Below are positions 44,227 through 53,386 of a stretch of 64,000 bases of DNA, one piece after another. Every line of letters begins with the position of its first letter. Within the stretch, counting starts at the first letter, position 1. Origin of the DNA: Candidatus Enterococcus myersii. GTDB taxonomy: Bacteria; Bacillota; Bacilli; Lactobacillales; Enterococcaceae. Position numbers and translations under genes: made by a program. The notes beneath the pieces are model-generated. The model was not told the origin of the DNA. It did not search any database and saw only the letters and a list, made by a program, of their open reading frames with translations. Location: positions 220,002-284,001 of the forward strand of contig NZ_JAFLVT010000018.1 of NCBI RefSeq assembly GCF_017316025.1. The letters run 5' to 3'.

Positions 44227-46164
44227 ATGATATTATTACAAGCAAATCAAATTGCCCGCCTTTTTGGCGCAGAAGTCTTATTTCGCAATATTCATTTAGA
44301 GATTGCTACAAAAGCACGCATTGGACTGGTGGGGCGTAATGGGGCCGGCAAATCCACTCTATTAAAAATCATCGCCGGCATTGAAGCCCCCGATGAAGGA
44401 ACAATCGCTAAAAATAAAACTGCAACCTTAGGCTATCTAGCCCAAGATACCGGCTTAACTTCTGAGGCAACAATTTGGGATGAAATGCTGACCGCTTTTG
44501 AAAAGGTCCGACAAATGGAACAGCGGATGCGAACTTTAGAAGTCAAAATTTCAGAAAGCAATCCCAGTGGCAGTGATTATGAAAGTACCTTAAAAGAGTA
44601 CGATAAATTACAACACGATTTTGCTGATAGTAACGGCTACGGTTATGAAAATGAAATCCGCTCTGTTTTACACGGTTTTCAATTTGATGAAAGCTTTTAT
44701 CAGCAAAAAATTAACAACCTTTCCGGTGGCCAAAAAACGCGACTGGCTTTAGCCCGCATGCTTTTGCAAAAACCAGATATTTTAATATTAGATGAACCTA
44801 CTAACCACTTAGATATAGAAACGTTAAGCTGGCTAGAAAACTATTTACAAAACTATAGCGGTGCCTTACTGATTGTTTCTCACGACCGTTACTTTTTAGA
44901 TAAAGTAACCAATGAAATTTACGAGTTGAGTCGTCATAAAATGACCCACTACAAAGGCAATTACAGTCGCTATTTGGATTTAAAAGCCGCACAATTAGCC
45001 AGTGAGTGGAAAGCCTATGAAAAGCAACAACAAGAAATTAATAAGCTAGAAGATTTTGTTGCGCGAAATTTAGTCCGCGCCTCGACAACCAAAAGAGCCC
45101 AAAGTCGCCGCAAACAACTGGAAAAAATGGAACGGCTAGATCGACCTCAAGGTGCAGAAAAATCAGCACATTTTCTTTTCCATATTGATAAAGTGTCTGG
45201 TAATGTCGTTTTACAATTAAACGATGGGGCAATTGGCTACAGCCCCACTGATATTTTAGCCCAACCTGTGGACTTAGATATTCGCCGACAAGACGCCATT
45301 GCTTTAGTCGGACCAAACGGCATCGGCAAGTCTACGTTATTAAAATCCTTAATCGGACAGCTTCCGTTTATCCGCGGTGAAGCCCAATTAGGGGCGAATG
45401 TTTCCATTGGCTATTACGATCAAGGCCAAGCAGACTTAAACAGCAATAAAACGATTCTACAAGAATTATGGGATGAACATCCTACTACCCCAGAATTAGA
45501 AATTCGCAATGTCTTAGGGAGCTTCTTGTTTTCTGGTGAAGATGTGGATAAGCCAATTAATTTATTAAGTGGTGGTGAAAAGGCACGTGTCGCATTAGCA
45601 AAACTGGCAATGGATGAAGAAAACTTTTTGATCTTAGATGAACCTACTAACCACTTGGATATTGATAACAAAGAGGTCTTAGAAAATGCCTTGATCGACT
45701 ACGAAGGAACTTTGCTTTTTGTTTCCCATGACCGTTACTTCATCAACCGAATCGCCACCAAAGTCATCGAGCTGTCCCCAGAAGGCAGTCGGTTATTTTT
45801 AGGTGATTACGATTATTATCTTGAAAAGAAAAAAGAAGAAGAAGAAATTGCCGCCCTACTCGCTGCGGAAAACAATGACACACCCGTTGTTATCTCCGCT
45901 GGTAAAGAAAACTTCCAAAAAAGTAAAGAACAACAAAAACTTCTCCGCAGCCTACAACGTAAAGTAGGCGATGTGGAACAAAAGATGAGTGAGACAGACG
46001 AAATAATCGACCAACTAGAAGCCGAAATGGTAAAACCAGAAATTTTAGCTGATCATCTGCAACTACAAGAATTAAATGAAAAATTAGAGGTTGCCCGTAG
46101 TAAACAAAACGAGCTGTTAGAAAAATGGGAAGAATTAAGCCTGGAATTAGAAGAATACGAATAA
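44227..46164 (+). CDS. ABC-F family ATPase (YdiF type)
   Basis: A 645-residue ABC-F protein without membrane helices. There are two ATPase domains: Walker A VGRNGAGKST and VGPNGIGKST, signatures LSGGQKTRLALA and LSGGEKARVALA, and Walker B LILDEPTNHLDIE in both. The inter-domain P-site linker is charged, and a C-terminal coiled coil spans about 555-645. ABC-F proteins act on the ribosome. The neighbourhood with rex matches ydiF-ydiH in Bacillus, so YdiF is the likely subtype. A resistance role is not indicated. Confidence 0.88.
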   Translation: MILLQANQIARLFGAEVLFRNIHLEIATKARIGLVGRNGAGKSTLLKIIAGIEAPDEGTIAKNKTATLGYLAQDTGLTSEATIWDEMLTAFEKVRQMEQRMRTLEVKISESNPSGSDYESTLKEYDKLQHDFADSNGYGYENEIRSVLHGFQFDESFYQQKINNLSGGQKTRLALARMLLQKPDILILDEPTNHLDIETLSWLENYLQNYSGALLIVSHDRYFLDKVTNEIYELSRHKMTHYKGNYSRYLDLKAAQLASEWKAYEKQQQEINKLEDFVARNLVRASTTKRAQSRRKQLEKMERLDRPQGAEKSAHFLFHIDKVSGNVVLQLNDGAIGYSPTDILAQPVDLDIRRQDAIALVGPNGIGKSTLLKSLIGQLPFIRGEAQLGANVSIGYYDQGQADLNSNKTILQELWDEHPTTPELEIRNVLGSFLFSGEDVDKPINLLSGGEKARVALAKLAMDEENFLILDEPTNHLDIDNKEVLENALIDYEGTLLFVSHDRYFINRIATKVIELSPEGSRLFLGDYDYYLEKKKEEEEIAALLAAENNDTPVVISAGKENFQKSKEQQKLLRSLQRKVGDVEQKMSETDEIIDQLEAEMVKPEILADHLQLQELNEKLEVARSKQNELLEKWEELSLELEEYE

Positions 46165-46294
46165 AAGGTTGCCACTAAACGTGATCAGCTTTTTAAAAAT
46201 AAGAACAAAATTGTTGGAAATCGTTCTTCAAATGTTTTGAAAACTTGTCTTAAAGTAATTTATTCATGTGAAAATTTTATACTTTCTGCCCATA

Positions 46295-46343
46295 AAAAAT
46301 GTCTAGCGCAAAAGTCAACCTGACAATTGCGCTAGACATTTTT
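46295..46343. terminator. Bidirectional terminator
   Basis: AAAAATGTCTAGCGCAA is an exact inverted match to TTGCGCTAGACATTTTT with a 15-nt loop. It separates the ABC-F gene from the convergent zinc-starvation operon. Confidence 0.9.
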
Positions 46344-46473
46344 AATTTACGGCATAATAGGCTCTAATTTTATCGCGTTTGTATTCTTTGATTATTTTTA
46401 GCGCCCGTTTACGGGTTTTAATATTGGGGCTTTTCAGCCTGCGATAGGCACTCGCCAAATCTGTTTTTTCCAT
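46342..46473 (-). CDS. 43-residue basic protein, possible metal-homeostasis protein
   Basis: A small frame with a strong AAGGAGGAAG binding site; the second of two adjacent ATGs is better spaced. The product begins MEKTDLASAYRRLKSPN and is rich in Lys and Arg (TRKRALKIIKEYKRDK). Short proteins of this kind in lactic acid bacteria are named putative metal homeostasis proteins, as far as I recall. It is the last gene of the zinc-starvation operon, which supports that link. Confidence 0.7.
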   Translation of the reverse strand: MEKTDLASAYRRLKSPNIKTRKRALKIIKEYKRDKIRAYYAVN

Positions 46474-46520
46474 CATCTTCCTCCTTATTTTTTTTAGCTT
46501 AAAAAAACTTAATTTGCTGT

Positions 46521-46670
46521 CTATTTCACTTCTGTAAATATCACTTTTTGACGTAACTGAGGTGAATATTTTTTTAGCGTTAAGCGTTCGGGGCTGTTAC
46601 GTTTATTTTTACTCGTTAGATATAAACGTTCTTTTGTTATCGGCGACTCTAAGATAATATTTTGACGCAT
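46521..46670 (-). CDS. rpmG: 50S ribosomal protein L33, zinc-independent paralogue
   Basis: A 49-residue L33. [19 protein letters not shown] and [17 protein letters not shown] follow the family pattern, but none of the four Cys of the zinc form is present. Such paralogues replace the zinc-bearing version under zinc shortage. AGGAGGTTAAAAA precedes the ATG. Confidence 0.9.
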   Translation of the reverse strand: MRQNIILESPITKERLYLTSKNKRNSPERLTLKKYSPQLRQKVIFTEVK

Positions 46671-46681
46671 TTTTTAACCTC

Positions 46682-47059
46682 CTAGCGCTCTTCTAGATAC
46701 ATTTGTAGCTGCAAAGTTTCATCATAGTCAAAAACGTTGGCAGCTAACGCTTGTAACAATTCATTTTTAAAATCCAAAGTTATTTCCCAAAAACCATCAA
46801 TTTGTTGGAATAAGTCTGCATCATAGTTTATAAAAATAGGATACAAAGCTAAGAAATCCTCAAAACTCAAATCTTTTTCTTCGTAAAAATCTTTAATCAT
46901 GCCATTTTCCAACGCACTTTCAGTTGGCATGCCAGTTTGGGTAATCAAGCCAGCAGCCACCATATCTTTATAAATTTGACTTTTTTCAAGTAGAATCCCG
47001 TTTTTTTCCTGTTGATAATTAAAGCAGTCTTCCACTAAAGGCGGATAAATAATTTGCAA
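46682..47059 (-). CDS. Unknown protein of the zinc-starvation ribosomal operon
   Basis: A 125-residue acidic protein starting at TTG (LQIIYPPLVEDCF), 7 nt after AAAGGAGG; the ATG at 47092 lies inside rpmF and is less likely. Segments such as LITQTGMPTESALENGMIKD and DLSFEDFLALYPIF are visible. I recognise no domain. Its place between L32 and L33 genes suggests a role linked to zinc shortage or ribosome remodelling (inference). It is 14 bp after rpmF. Confidence 0.7.
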   Translation of the reverse strand: MQIIYPPLVEDCFNYQQEKNGILLEKSQIYKDMVAAGLITQTGMPTESALENGMIKDFYEEKDLSFEDFLALYPIFINYDADLFQQIDGFWEITLDFKNELLQALAANVFDYDETLQLQMYLEER

Positions 47060-47072
47060 ACTTCTCCCTCCT

Positions 47073-47246
47073 TTATTTTTCCTCTGCCACATTGCGCCCT
47101 TTGTAATATCCTTTTAAAGAAACACGATGAGAACGTCTGTAATCTCCCGTAGCAGCATCAAAAGAAATTTCTGGTCGTTTCAAATTTTGATGGGTTCGTC
47201 TAAGCCGTTTTTTCATTTTTGATGTTTTTCGTGCAGGTACTGCCAT
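47073..47246 (-). CDS. rpmF: 50S ribosomal protein L32, zinc-independent paralogue
   Basis: A 57-residue L32. The family start [19 protein letters not shown] and the C-terminal [15 protein letters not shown] are clear. The Cys residues that bind zinc in the usual form are absent; the region reads [21 protein letters not shown] gives the binding site. Confidence 0.9.
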   Translation of the reverse strand: MAVPARKTSKMKKRLRRTHQNLKRPEISFDAATGDYRRSHRVSLKGYYKGRNVAEEK

Positions 47247-47277
47247 TTTTCATTCCTCCAAATCACGTGTTTATTTC

Positions 47278-47547
47278 TTACCAGCTAGCCTTTTTCACGC
47301 CCGGAATTAACCCTTTGTGGGCTAATTGGCGGAAATTGATACGGGACATCCCAAATTTACGCATATACGCCCGGGGACGACCATCGATTTGATCGCGGAA
47401 TTTCAAGCGATTGGGATTGGAGTCTTTTGGTAGTTTGGCTAAAGCAACATAGTCTTTTGCTGCTTTTAATTCCCTACGTTGCACGGCGTATTTCTCAATT
47501 AAAGCTTCTTGTCTTTTCGCTTTTGCAATTTTTGATTTTTTTGCCAT
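47278..47547 (-). CDS. rpsN: 30S ribosomal protein S14, zinc-independent paralogue
   Basis: An 89-residue S14 of the long type without CxxC motifs ([20 protein letters not shown], then [20 protein letters not shown]). It can replace the short zinc-binding S14 when zinc is scarce. It is the first gene after the Zur-box-like promoter. Confidence 0.92.
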   Translation of the reverse strand: MAKKSKIAKAKRQEALIEKYAVQRRELKAAKDYVALAKLPKDSNPNRLKFRDQIDGRPRAYMRKFGMSRINFRQLAHKGLIPGVKKASW

Positions 47548-47571
47548 TTGTCTTACCTCTTTTCGTTTTTC

Positions 47572-47596
47572 ATTATATAAATCGTAATCGTTTCGT
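47572..47596 (-). promoter_or_regulatory. Zur-box-like operator and -10 of the zinc-starvation operon
   Basis: TCGTAATCGTTTCGT at 47582-47596 matches the Gram-positive Zur consensus TCGTAATNATTACGA at 11 of the 14 defined positions. On the minus strand it is followed at once by a clear TATAAT (47577-47572). Repressor binding would cover the -35/-10 region. Confidence 0.6.
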
Positions 47597-47851
47597 TTTG
47601 AACTCCATTACATTACCAACTTAAAAAAAATTTGTCAACACTTAAATAACATGAGTTTCAATTCAGATGAATCACCTATCATCTTTTGTACTGACTAAGT
47701 CGCTCATTTTATTTGAAAGTATCTTTTTTTAATGACGCTTTCAAACGACTGATAAAATTTAAGGTTTGGTAAATCAGACCCATGACCGATATCTTTTTTT
47801 AGAATTTTGCTTTAGAGTAAACCCAGTATGAATCAAAAGCGAGGTGTTTTC

Positions 47852-48529
47852 ATGGCAAAAAAGAAATCCCGCCAACCCCAAATAATTTTTATCGGTTTTT
47901 GCATGCTTATTTTAGGTGTAATTTGGCTTTTTTTTATAAACCCTACGCAGGATACTCCATTACAAAGTGCAAGCATTAGTCAAGAGGAGTATAGTCAACA
48001 AGCCAATCATACTTTAAAAGGAAATCAGATCCCCACACCTTTGATTTTACAGACAGACGAACGTTGGGCTAATGATACCTATGGTAGTGGCGATAACAAT
48101 ACACTAGCCCAAAACGGCTGTGCAATTTTATCTTTGACAATGGTGCTTTCTTATTTTGAAGGAAAAGAAGCCGTCCCCCAAGATATTTTAAATTGGGCCC
48201 AAAATAATTATTTTGTTGCCGGACAAGGAACTGCTTGGCAAATTTTTAGTGATTTTGCTCATCACTACCAACTGCAATATCATGATTTAGGTACTGATTT
48301 TCAAAGTGTGCAACACTACTTGAGGCAAAAAATCCCCGTTGTCGTCTCTGTCAAACCGGGTCGTTTTACCGATGTGGGACATATTATGGTACTTGGAGCA
48401 GAGGCAGACAATCAAATTTTAGTTTTAGACCCTAATGATACGCCCGCAAAAGCAACTTACAAAGAATTATTTCATCCCCAAGATTTAACAAATGAGGCTG
48501 TCCATTATTGGACTTTCACCAAAAGCTAG
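47852..48529 (+). CDS. C39-like cysteine peptidase, membrane-anchored
   Basis: A 225-residue protein with a signal anchor at about 9-31 and a peptidase_C39_2 domain. The catalytic Cys is in AQNGCAILSLTMVLSYF near residue 87, His in VGHIMVLGAE and Asp in LVLDPND. The domain lies outside the cell. The start at 47852 follows GCGAGGTG. Such proteins are often annotated as hydrolases of unknown substrate. Confidence 0.8.
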   Translation: MAKKKSRQPQIIFIGFCMLILGVIWLFFINPTQDTPLQSASISQEEYSQQANHTLKGNQIPTPLILQTDERWANDTYGSGDNNTLAQNGCAILSLTMVLSYFEGKEAVPQDILNWAQNNYFVAGQGTAWQIFSDFAHHYQLQYHDLGTDFQSVQHYLRQKIPVVVSVKPGRFTDVGHIMVLGAEADNQILVLDPNDTPAKATYKELFHPQDLTNEAVHYWTFTKS

Positions 48530-48554
48530 GCTTTTCTTACTGTCTTAATGAGTA

Positions 48555-48605
48555 TAAAAAATAGCCACTAGCAGTTTAATTAACTTGCTAGCGGCTATTT
48601 TTTTA
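48555..48605. terminator. Bidirectional terminator
   Basis: AAAAAATAGCC-A-CTAGC pairs with GCTAG-C-GGCTATTTTTT. It separates the peptidase and potassium-channel genes. Confidence 0.85.
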
Positions 48606-48611
48606 GAGCTT

Positions 48612-49361
48612 TTATTTTTTTAACATTTTTTCAATCCGATCTAATTGATTCTGTAATAAAATGATTTCCTTTTTCAACTCAGCTAATTCACTATCCTCTT
48701 CCACTTGTCGCATGGCTTCGTTTTTATGGCTGAAATAAGAGGTGATTGTTGAGGTCAAGATCCCGATAAAACCAATCCCTAATAGCATCAGAACTGCGGC
48801 AATCAATTTACCAGCATCAGTCGTAGGGGCAATGTCTCCATACCCAACTGTGGTAACTGTAACAATTGCATACCACAAAGCGTCTGCAAAAGAGCGATTT
48901 TCTGCAATAGAGAATAGTCCGGCTCCAATCACAATAATCCCTAAACTAATATAAAGGACATAAATAAAACCATTGGTATATAAAATACTGCGCTTATTGC
49001 GCGACAGCTTCCCAAATAGTCCGATAATTCGGGCAATACGATTAATACGGGCAATTTTGCCAAAATGCGCAAGTCCTAGTACTCCAAAAATGAAATTAAG
49101 GGGCAAAATCGCAATCAAATCAAAAATATTCTTTTTGAAAAAAGTTTTTTTAGCTGGATCAACAAGCAAACGCCCACAATAATCAATGGTAAATAAAATC
49201 CAAATCAAATAATCAACAACACGAAACGGATTTTCATTAATATTAATGACAGATGCAAAATCTAACAGCATCAAAATAATCCAAATAATGGATAAGGTTA
49301 AATTTAAAACGTGATATTCATGATTATACTCGTTCAATTTCTTTTGTAACTTTTTGAGCAT
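48612..49361 (-). CDS. Voltage-gated-type potassium channel
   Basis: A 249-residue channel with six helices. The Arg-rich S4-like segment (IARINRIARIIGLFGKLSR) is near residues 96-114, the selectivity filter TVTTVGYGD near residue 173, and a coiled coil ends the protein. The filter fits potassium. The start at 49361 follows AAGAGGTGATG. Regulation is not visible. Confidence 0.88.
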   Translation of the reverse strand: MLKKLQKKLNEYNHEYHVLNLTLSIIWIILMLLDFASVININENPFRVVDYLIWILFTIDYCGRLLVDPAKKTFFKKNIFDLIAILPLNFIFGVLGLAHFGKIARINRIARIIGLFGKLSRNKRSILYTNGFIYVLYISLGIIVIGAGLFSIAENRSFADALWYAIVTVTTVGYGDIAPTTDAGKLIAAVLMLLGIGFIGILTSTITSYFSHKNEAMRQVEEDSELAELKKEIILLQNQLDRIEKMLKK

Positions 49362-49592
49362 TTCATCACCTCTTGTCTTTTCTATTCTAGCCATCGTTTT
49401 ACTTTCTCACAAGAATTTTGTCGCTTTTTTCCATAATTTTGAAAAGTTTCTTTGTAATCGTTTCCCATTCCTCTATACTAGAAAGTAAGAAAAGGCCGTT
49501 TTATTTCATATTTTGGTTATAAAATTTTGCTACACAGGATTCGTTTTGCTTTTTCGTAAGCCAAAAGTTCAAAAAATAAAGGAGTGATGTAG

Positions 49593-50702
49593 ATGCGAAT
49601 CGGAATTGCCAAAGAAATTAAAAATCATGAAAATCGGGTGGCACTACCCCCAAGTGGTGTCTTAGAGCTCGTGAAAGCTGGCCACACTGTCTTAGTAGAA
49701 AGCGAAGCTGGCTTGGGTTCTGGTATTGCTGATGTGGCGTATCAAAAAGTTGGCGCACTTTTGACCGATGCTGCCGAGGTTTGGAACTGCGACATGGTGA
49801 TGAAAGTAAAAGAACCACAGCCAAGTGAGTATCAGTATTTTAGAGCAGGGCTAGTTTTATTTACTTACCTCCATTTAGCTGCCAATAAAGAATTAACACT
49901 TGAATTGATGAAAAGCGGTGTTACTGCGATTGCTTATGAGAATGTTCAATTAGCAGATGGTAGTCTACCACTACTTTCTCCGATGAGTGAAATTGCAGGT
50001 AGAATGGCCGCACAAATTGGGGCACAATATTTACAGCGAACATTTGGTGGTAAGGGAATTTTACTTGCGGGTGTTCCAGGTGTCCGCCAAGGTAATGTCG
50101 TCATTATTGGTGGTGGCGTTTCAGGATATAACGCGGCACGTTTAGCACTTGGTTTGGGAGCACGAGTGACGATTTTAGATGTAAATATCAATCGTTTAAA
50201 AGAATTGGATGATATTTTTAACGGACAAGTTCAAACTCTAATTTCCAATGAACTGAATATTCGTAATTCGTTAAAAACAGCTGATTTAGTCATCGGTGCT
50301 GTCTTACTTCCTGGTCACAAAGCTCCAGTTTTGGTGACAGAAGAAATGGTAGCCGCAATGCCCAATGAATCTGTTATCGTTGACATTGCCATTGATCAAG
50401 GCGGAATTTTTGCTACTGGTAGTAAAGTAACCACTCACAAAGATCCGACTTATATTGCGTCAGGCGTTATTCATTACGCTGTTGCCAACATGCCTGGAGC
50501 TGTACCTCAAACTTCAACTCATGCCCTAAGCAATGCTACATTGCCTTACGCAAAATTATTAGCAACAACTAATTTAGAAGATTTATTACAATATAACGAT
50601 GCCTTATATCATGGGGTCAATACGTATAAAGGGCAATTAACCCTGCAGGCTGTTGCAGAAGATTTGGATTTACCCCATACAGAATTGTCCGCGCTAATTT
50701 AA
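49593..50702 (+). CDS. ald: Alanine dehydrogenase
   Basis: A 369-residue Ald protein. The N-terminus [30 protein letters not shown] with the substrate Lys, the nucleotide fold [19 protein letters not shown] and the late [14 protein letters not shown] segment are all classic. It interconverts alanine and pyruvate with NAD. AAAGGAGTGATGT precedes the ATG. Confidence 0.95.
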   Translation: MRIGIAKEIKNHENRVALPPSGVLELVKAGHTVLVESEAGLGSGIADVAYQKVGALLTDAAEVWNCDMVMKVKEPQPSEYQYFRAGLVLFTYLHLAANKELTLELMKSGVTAIAYENVQLADGSLPLLSPMSEIAGRMAAQIGAQYLQRTFGGKGILLAGVPGVRQGNVVIIGGGVSGYNAARLALGLGARVTILDVNINRLKELDDIFNGQVQTLISNELNIRNSLKTADLVIGAVLLPGHKAPVLVTEEMVAAMPNESVIVDIAIDQGGIFATGSKVTTHKDPTYIASGVIHYAVANMPGAVPQTSTHALSNATLPYAKLLATTNLEDLLQYNDALYHGVNTYKGQLTLQAVAEDLDLPHTELSALI

Positions 50703-50780
50703 AAAGGAAAGATTTGTTTTTTAGTTAATACGATTATTTATTAAAAAATGTTCTGTCAAAAAATAGCTAAAGAAAATAAA

Positions 50781-51272
50781 ATGAGAAAAAAAGTAGTCAG
50801 CCTGCGGCGTCCAGCTATAAATAAAGTGATGTTCTTTTTTACCCAGTTGGGGCGCTTTTCCGGCGTCGTGGTGGTGATGATTGCATTGGCGCTGATCCCT
50901 GGATTCTGGTGGAAAGTAGTCCGGCCGGCGGGAATTGCCTTAACGATTAGCTGGTGGCTGGCATTTGCCATGAAGCGGGGAATGAAACGACCACGACCAG
51001 AGGGAAAGCGACTAACCGAGGAGACAGACCATAGCTTTCCCAGTTTCCACGCTACCTGTTCGGCGGCGCTATACCTCAGCTTAGCATTGGGCAGCTGGGC
51101 TCTTTATCCGCAACTAGCCTTCTTATTGGTTGCAGCAGCCGTGACAATCGCCGGGCTGATTGGATTTTCCCGTATCTATTTGGGCGTCCATTTTCTGACA
51201 GATGTTCTAGGAGGCTGGCTCTTTGGTAGCGGAGTTACCCTATTAGTGTGGGCAGTACTGGCACATGTGTAG
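50781..51272 (+). CDS. PAP2-family phosphatase, GC-richer than neighbours
   Basis: About 163 residues with four helices. The three PAP2 motifs are present: KRGMKRPRP, SFPSFHAT (Phe where Gly is usual) and SRIYLGVHFLTDVLGG. These enzymes dephosphorylate undecaprenyl pyrophosphate or phosphatidic acid outside the membrane. The start is uncertain: ATG at 50781 or at 50748, neither with a good binding site. Base use is visibly GC-richer (many CTG, GTG and GGC codons) than in adjacent genes, suggesting transfer. Confidence 0.78.
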   Translation: MRKKVVSLRRPAINKVMFFFTQLGRFSGVVVVMIALALIPGFWWKVVRPAGIALTISWWLAFAMKRGMKRPRPEGKRLTEETDHSFPSFHATCSAALYLSLALGSWALYPQLAFLLVAAAVTIAGLIGFSRIYLGVHFLTDVLGGWLFGSGVTLLVWAVLAHV

Positions 51273-51326
51273 AAGATGCGCCAAAAAAATTACAACAGCT
51301 TTTTTATAAGCTATTTTTTTTCGATG

Positions 51327-51467
51327 TTTATGGTGCTTTAGATCTATTTAGGCTATAGCGCTATTACCTTTTCAAAAATCCTTGTGCATTTTATTTGCGT
51401 TTTTAGTATAGTTTTTAGAAATACCGATAATGAGTTATTATCCCAGTAAATTTTAAAGCACCATAAA
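51327..51467. repeat. 141-bp segment with perfect 14-bp terminal inverted repeats
   Basis: TTTATGGTGCTTTA at 51327-51340 is an exact inverted match to TAAAGCACCATAAA at 51454-51467. The inside is AT-rich and non-coding. Size and ends resemble a miniature inverted-repeat element, but target-site duplications are not clear. Confidence 0.45.
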
Positions 51468-51520
51468 AAACGACCTTTGTAAGGTTAGTCTAAGAACTAA
51501 ACTTTACAAAGGTCGTTTTC
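51465..51520. terminator. Bidirectional terminator
   Basis: AAAACGACCTTTGTAA pairs exactly with TTACAAAGGTCGTTTT. It ends the moaEDA operon on the minus strand and could also serve the PAP2 gene. Confidence 0.85.
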
Positions 51521-51535
51521 TTACTTTTATTTTCC

Positions 51536-52564
51536 TTATCCACCAATTTGACTCATGTGTCGCCAAGTAGGTTGTCGCTCTTTTACTTTTTCTTGTTCAT
51601 CTAATGCCATTTGATGATTTTCTGGCTTATCGTTTAAAGCCGTAACCACAGCTGCTTCAAAAGCCGCCGCGTCATCTAGTTTGTTACGCAAATTAATTTC
51701 ATCTGCCCAATAAAGGCAAGATTTTAAACAACCATCTGCTGTAACTCGCAGGCGATTGCAACTTTCACAAAATTGACAACTTACAGGGTGGATTAAACCA
51801 AAAGATCCCTTTGCGCCTTTAATTTGATAATTCTCTGAAGGGCCATTACCGGACAATGTCATTTTTTCATATGCCCAACCTTCAGTCTGACAAATTGTAA
51901 AGACTTCTTTTACCCCGGCATAGCCTTGCGTCCAATTCTTTTTTTGACTGGCAATTGGCATAAATTCAATAAAGCGTACATTAACCGGCTGAGTTATCGT
52001 ATAACGCAAAAAATCCCTCAATTCCGTTTGATTCTGTCCATTTATGACAACTGTATTTAGTTTAATAGCTTTAAAGCCTTGCTGACTAGCAGCATCAATT
52101 CCTGCAAGCACTTTTTCTAATTTGCCACCCCGCGTCATCTGGTGATACTTTTTAGCATCAAAAGTATCTAAACTGATATTTAACCGATCAACCCCTGCTT
52201 TTTTTAAATCAGCAGCCATTCTTGGTAAAGCCAGCCCATTTGTCGTCACTGATAAATCTTCAATCTCGTCAATTGCCTTAATTCCTGCCGCAATTTCCAG
52301 TATATCTTTGCGTAATAAAGGCTCGCCACCCGTTAAACGCACTTTTTTGATGCCCATTTTGGCGAAGTGTTTTACTAAAGTAATAATTTCAGTAGCGCTT
52401 AAAACTTTTTCGTGGGGAAAAAATGGTAGCCCTTCTTCTGGCATACAGTACACACAACGTAAATTACAGCGGTCCGTAATCGAAAGACGTAAATAATCAT
52501 GCTGGCGGCCAAAACGATCCTGTAAAGTTTTTTCTTGTTTTTTTATAAGCATTGCATTTGTCAT
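51536..52564 (-). CDS. moaA: GTP 3',8-cyclase MoaA
   Basis: A 342-residue radical SAM enzyme. The N-terminal cluster motif is CNLRCVYC, the C-terminal cluster has CQFCESCNRLR and CLKSC, and the protein ends in the conserved Gly-Gly (SQIGG). It makes 3',8-cyclo-GTP, the first step of molybdenum-cofactor synthesis, with MoaC. The start at 52564 follows GGAGGTTAAC. It is last in moaE-moaD-moaA. Confidence 0.95.
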   Translation of the reverse strand: MTNAMLIKKQEKTLQDRFGRQHDYLRLSITDRCNLRCVYCMPEEGLPFFPHEKVLSATEIITLVKHFAKMGIKKVRLTGGEPLLRKDILEIAAGIKAIDEIEDLSVTTNGLALPRMAADLKKAGVDRLNISLDTFDAKKYHQMTRGGKLEKVLAGIDAASQQGFKAIKLNTVVINGQNQTELRDFLRYTITQPVNVRFIEFMPIASQKKNWTQGYAGVKEVFTICQTEGWAYEKMTLSGNGPSENYQIKGAKGSFGLIHPVSCQFCESCNRLRVTADGCLKSCLYWADEINLRNKLDDAAAFEAAVVTALNDKPENHQMALDEQEKVKERQPTWRHMSQIGG

Positions 52565-52565
52565 G

Positions 52566-52808
52566 TTAACCTCCACTTACAGGTGGAATTAACGCTACTT
52601 CATCTGTCTTAGTCAAAGAGATTGTTTCATCTTGCACAAAATTTTGATTTACTGCCACACTACAAGTTTCAATTTCAGCAGCATAATTCGGGTAAGTCTT
52701 GGCTACAATTGCCAATAAATCTTCTTTTTTTATTTCTGTTGGTAGTGCTACGCTAATTTCCGGCGCAATCGCTTCAGCCAAATAAGCAAATAATTTAATG
52801 GGTATCAT
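52566..52808 (-). CDS. moaD: Molybdopterin synthase sulfur carrier MoaD
   Basis: An 80-residue ubiquitin-like protein ending in PPVSGG, whose C-terminal Gly-Gly is thiocarboxylated by MoeB. It transfers sulfur within MoaD-MoaE. It overlaps moaE by 4 bp and ends 1 bp before the moaA start. Confidence 0.93.
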   Translation of the reverse strand: MIPIKLFAYLAEAIAPEISVALPTEIKKEDLLAIVAKTYPNYAAEIETCSVAVNQNFVQDETISLTKTDEVALIPPVSGG

Positions 52809-53215
52809 TGGCTTAAACCTCCCCAGCGGACTTTATCTGTATCGTATTCTTTTTTCCAAATTGGAACATTTCTTTTCAAATGATCAATTAAATATTCACA
52901 GCCTACAAAAGCATCTTTACGATGGGGACAAGCCACCCCGATAAATACCGCTTCTTCGCCAATTTTCAATTCTCCTAAACGGTGAACCAAAACGACTTTT
53001 GCGCCTTTTGCTTCGACTTTAGTCGCTAAATTTAAAAGTTCTTTTTCTGCCATTTCTTCATAGGCTGTATAGCCGATCCCTTTTGTTTGGATTGCACCGG
53101 TCCACTCGCGAATGACACCCGCAAAAGTAACGATGCCACCATATCGGGGATCTTTTAATTGATTATAATAAAAGGCAACATCAATTGGTTCTGTCTGTAA
53201 TTTAACAAGCGCCAT
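52805..53215 (-). CDS. moaE: Molybdopterin synthase catalytic subunit MoaE
   Basis: A 136-residue MoaE. Key segments are GGIVTFAGVIREW, VLVHRLGELKIGEEAVF, and the C-terminal VPIWKKE with the catalytic Lys residues. The start at 53215 (MALVKLQTEP) follows CGAGGAAACG; the upstream in-frame extension has no binding site. It is first in its operon and divergent from moeB. Confidence 0.94.
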   Translation of the reverse strand: MALVKLQTEPIDVAFYYNQLKDPRYGGIVTFAGVIREWTGAIQTKGIGYTAYEEMAEKELLNLATKVEAKGAKVVLVHRLGELKIGEEAVFIGVACPHRKDAFVGCEYLIDHLKRNVPIWKKEYDTDKVRWGGLSQ

Positions 53216-53386
53216 AACGTTTCCTCGCTTTCTAATTTGTGAGATACTGAACGTATTGTAATGCTTTTCGATAAAAAAAGAAATAAGTGCACTCCCCAAT
53301 TCCCTTTTTTTTATTCTTATGTTATGTTAACGTGAGAATTTTTGTCTTTTTAGCTACTACTATCGCTATTTTTTAAGGAGGTTGTC

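Noticed and set aside
47059..47092. ATG start at 47092 for the unknown protein of the zinc operon
   Set aside because: It lies inside the end of rpmF, while a TTG at 47059 is ideally spaced from AAAGGAGG.
53216..53386. Moco riboswitch between moaE and moeB
   Set aside because: The gap is only 171 bp and I saw no conserved multi-stem layout. The divergent promoters explain the space.
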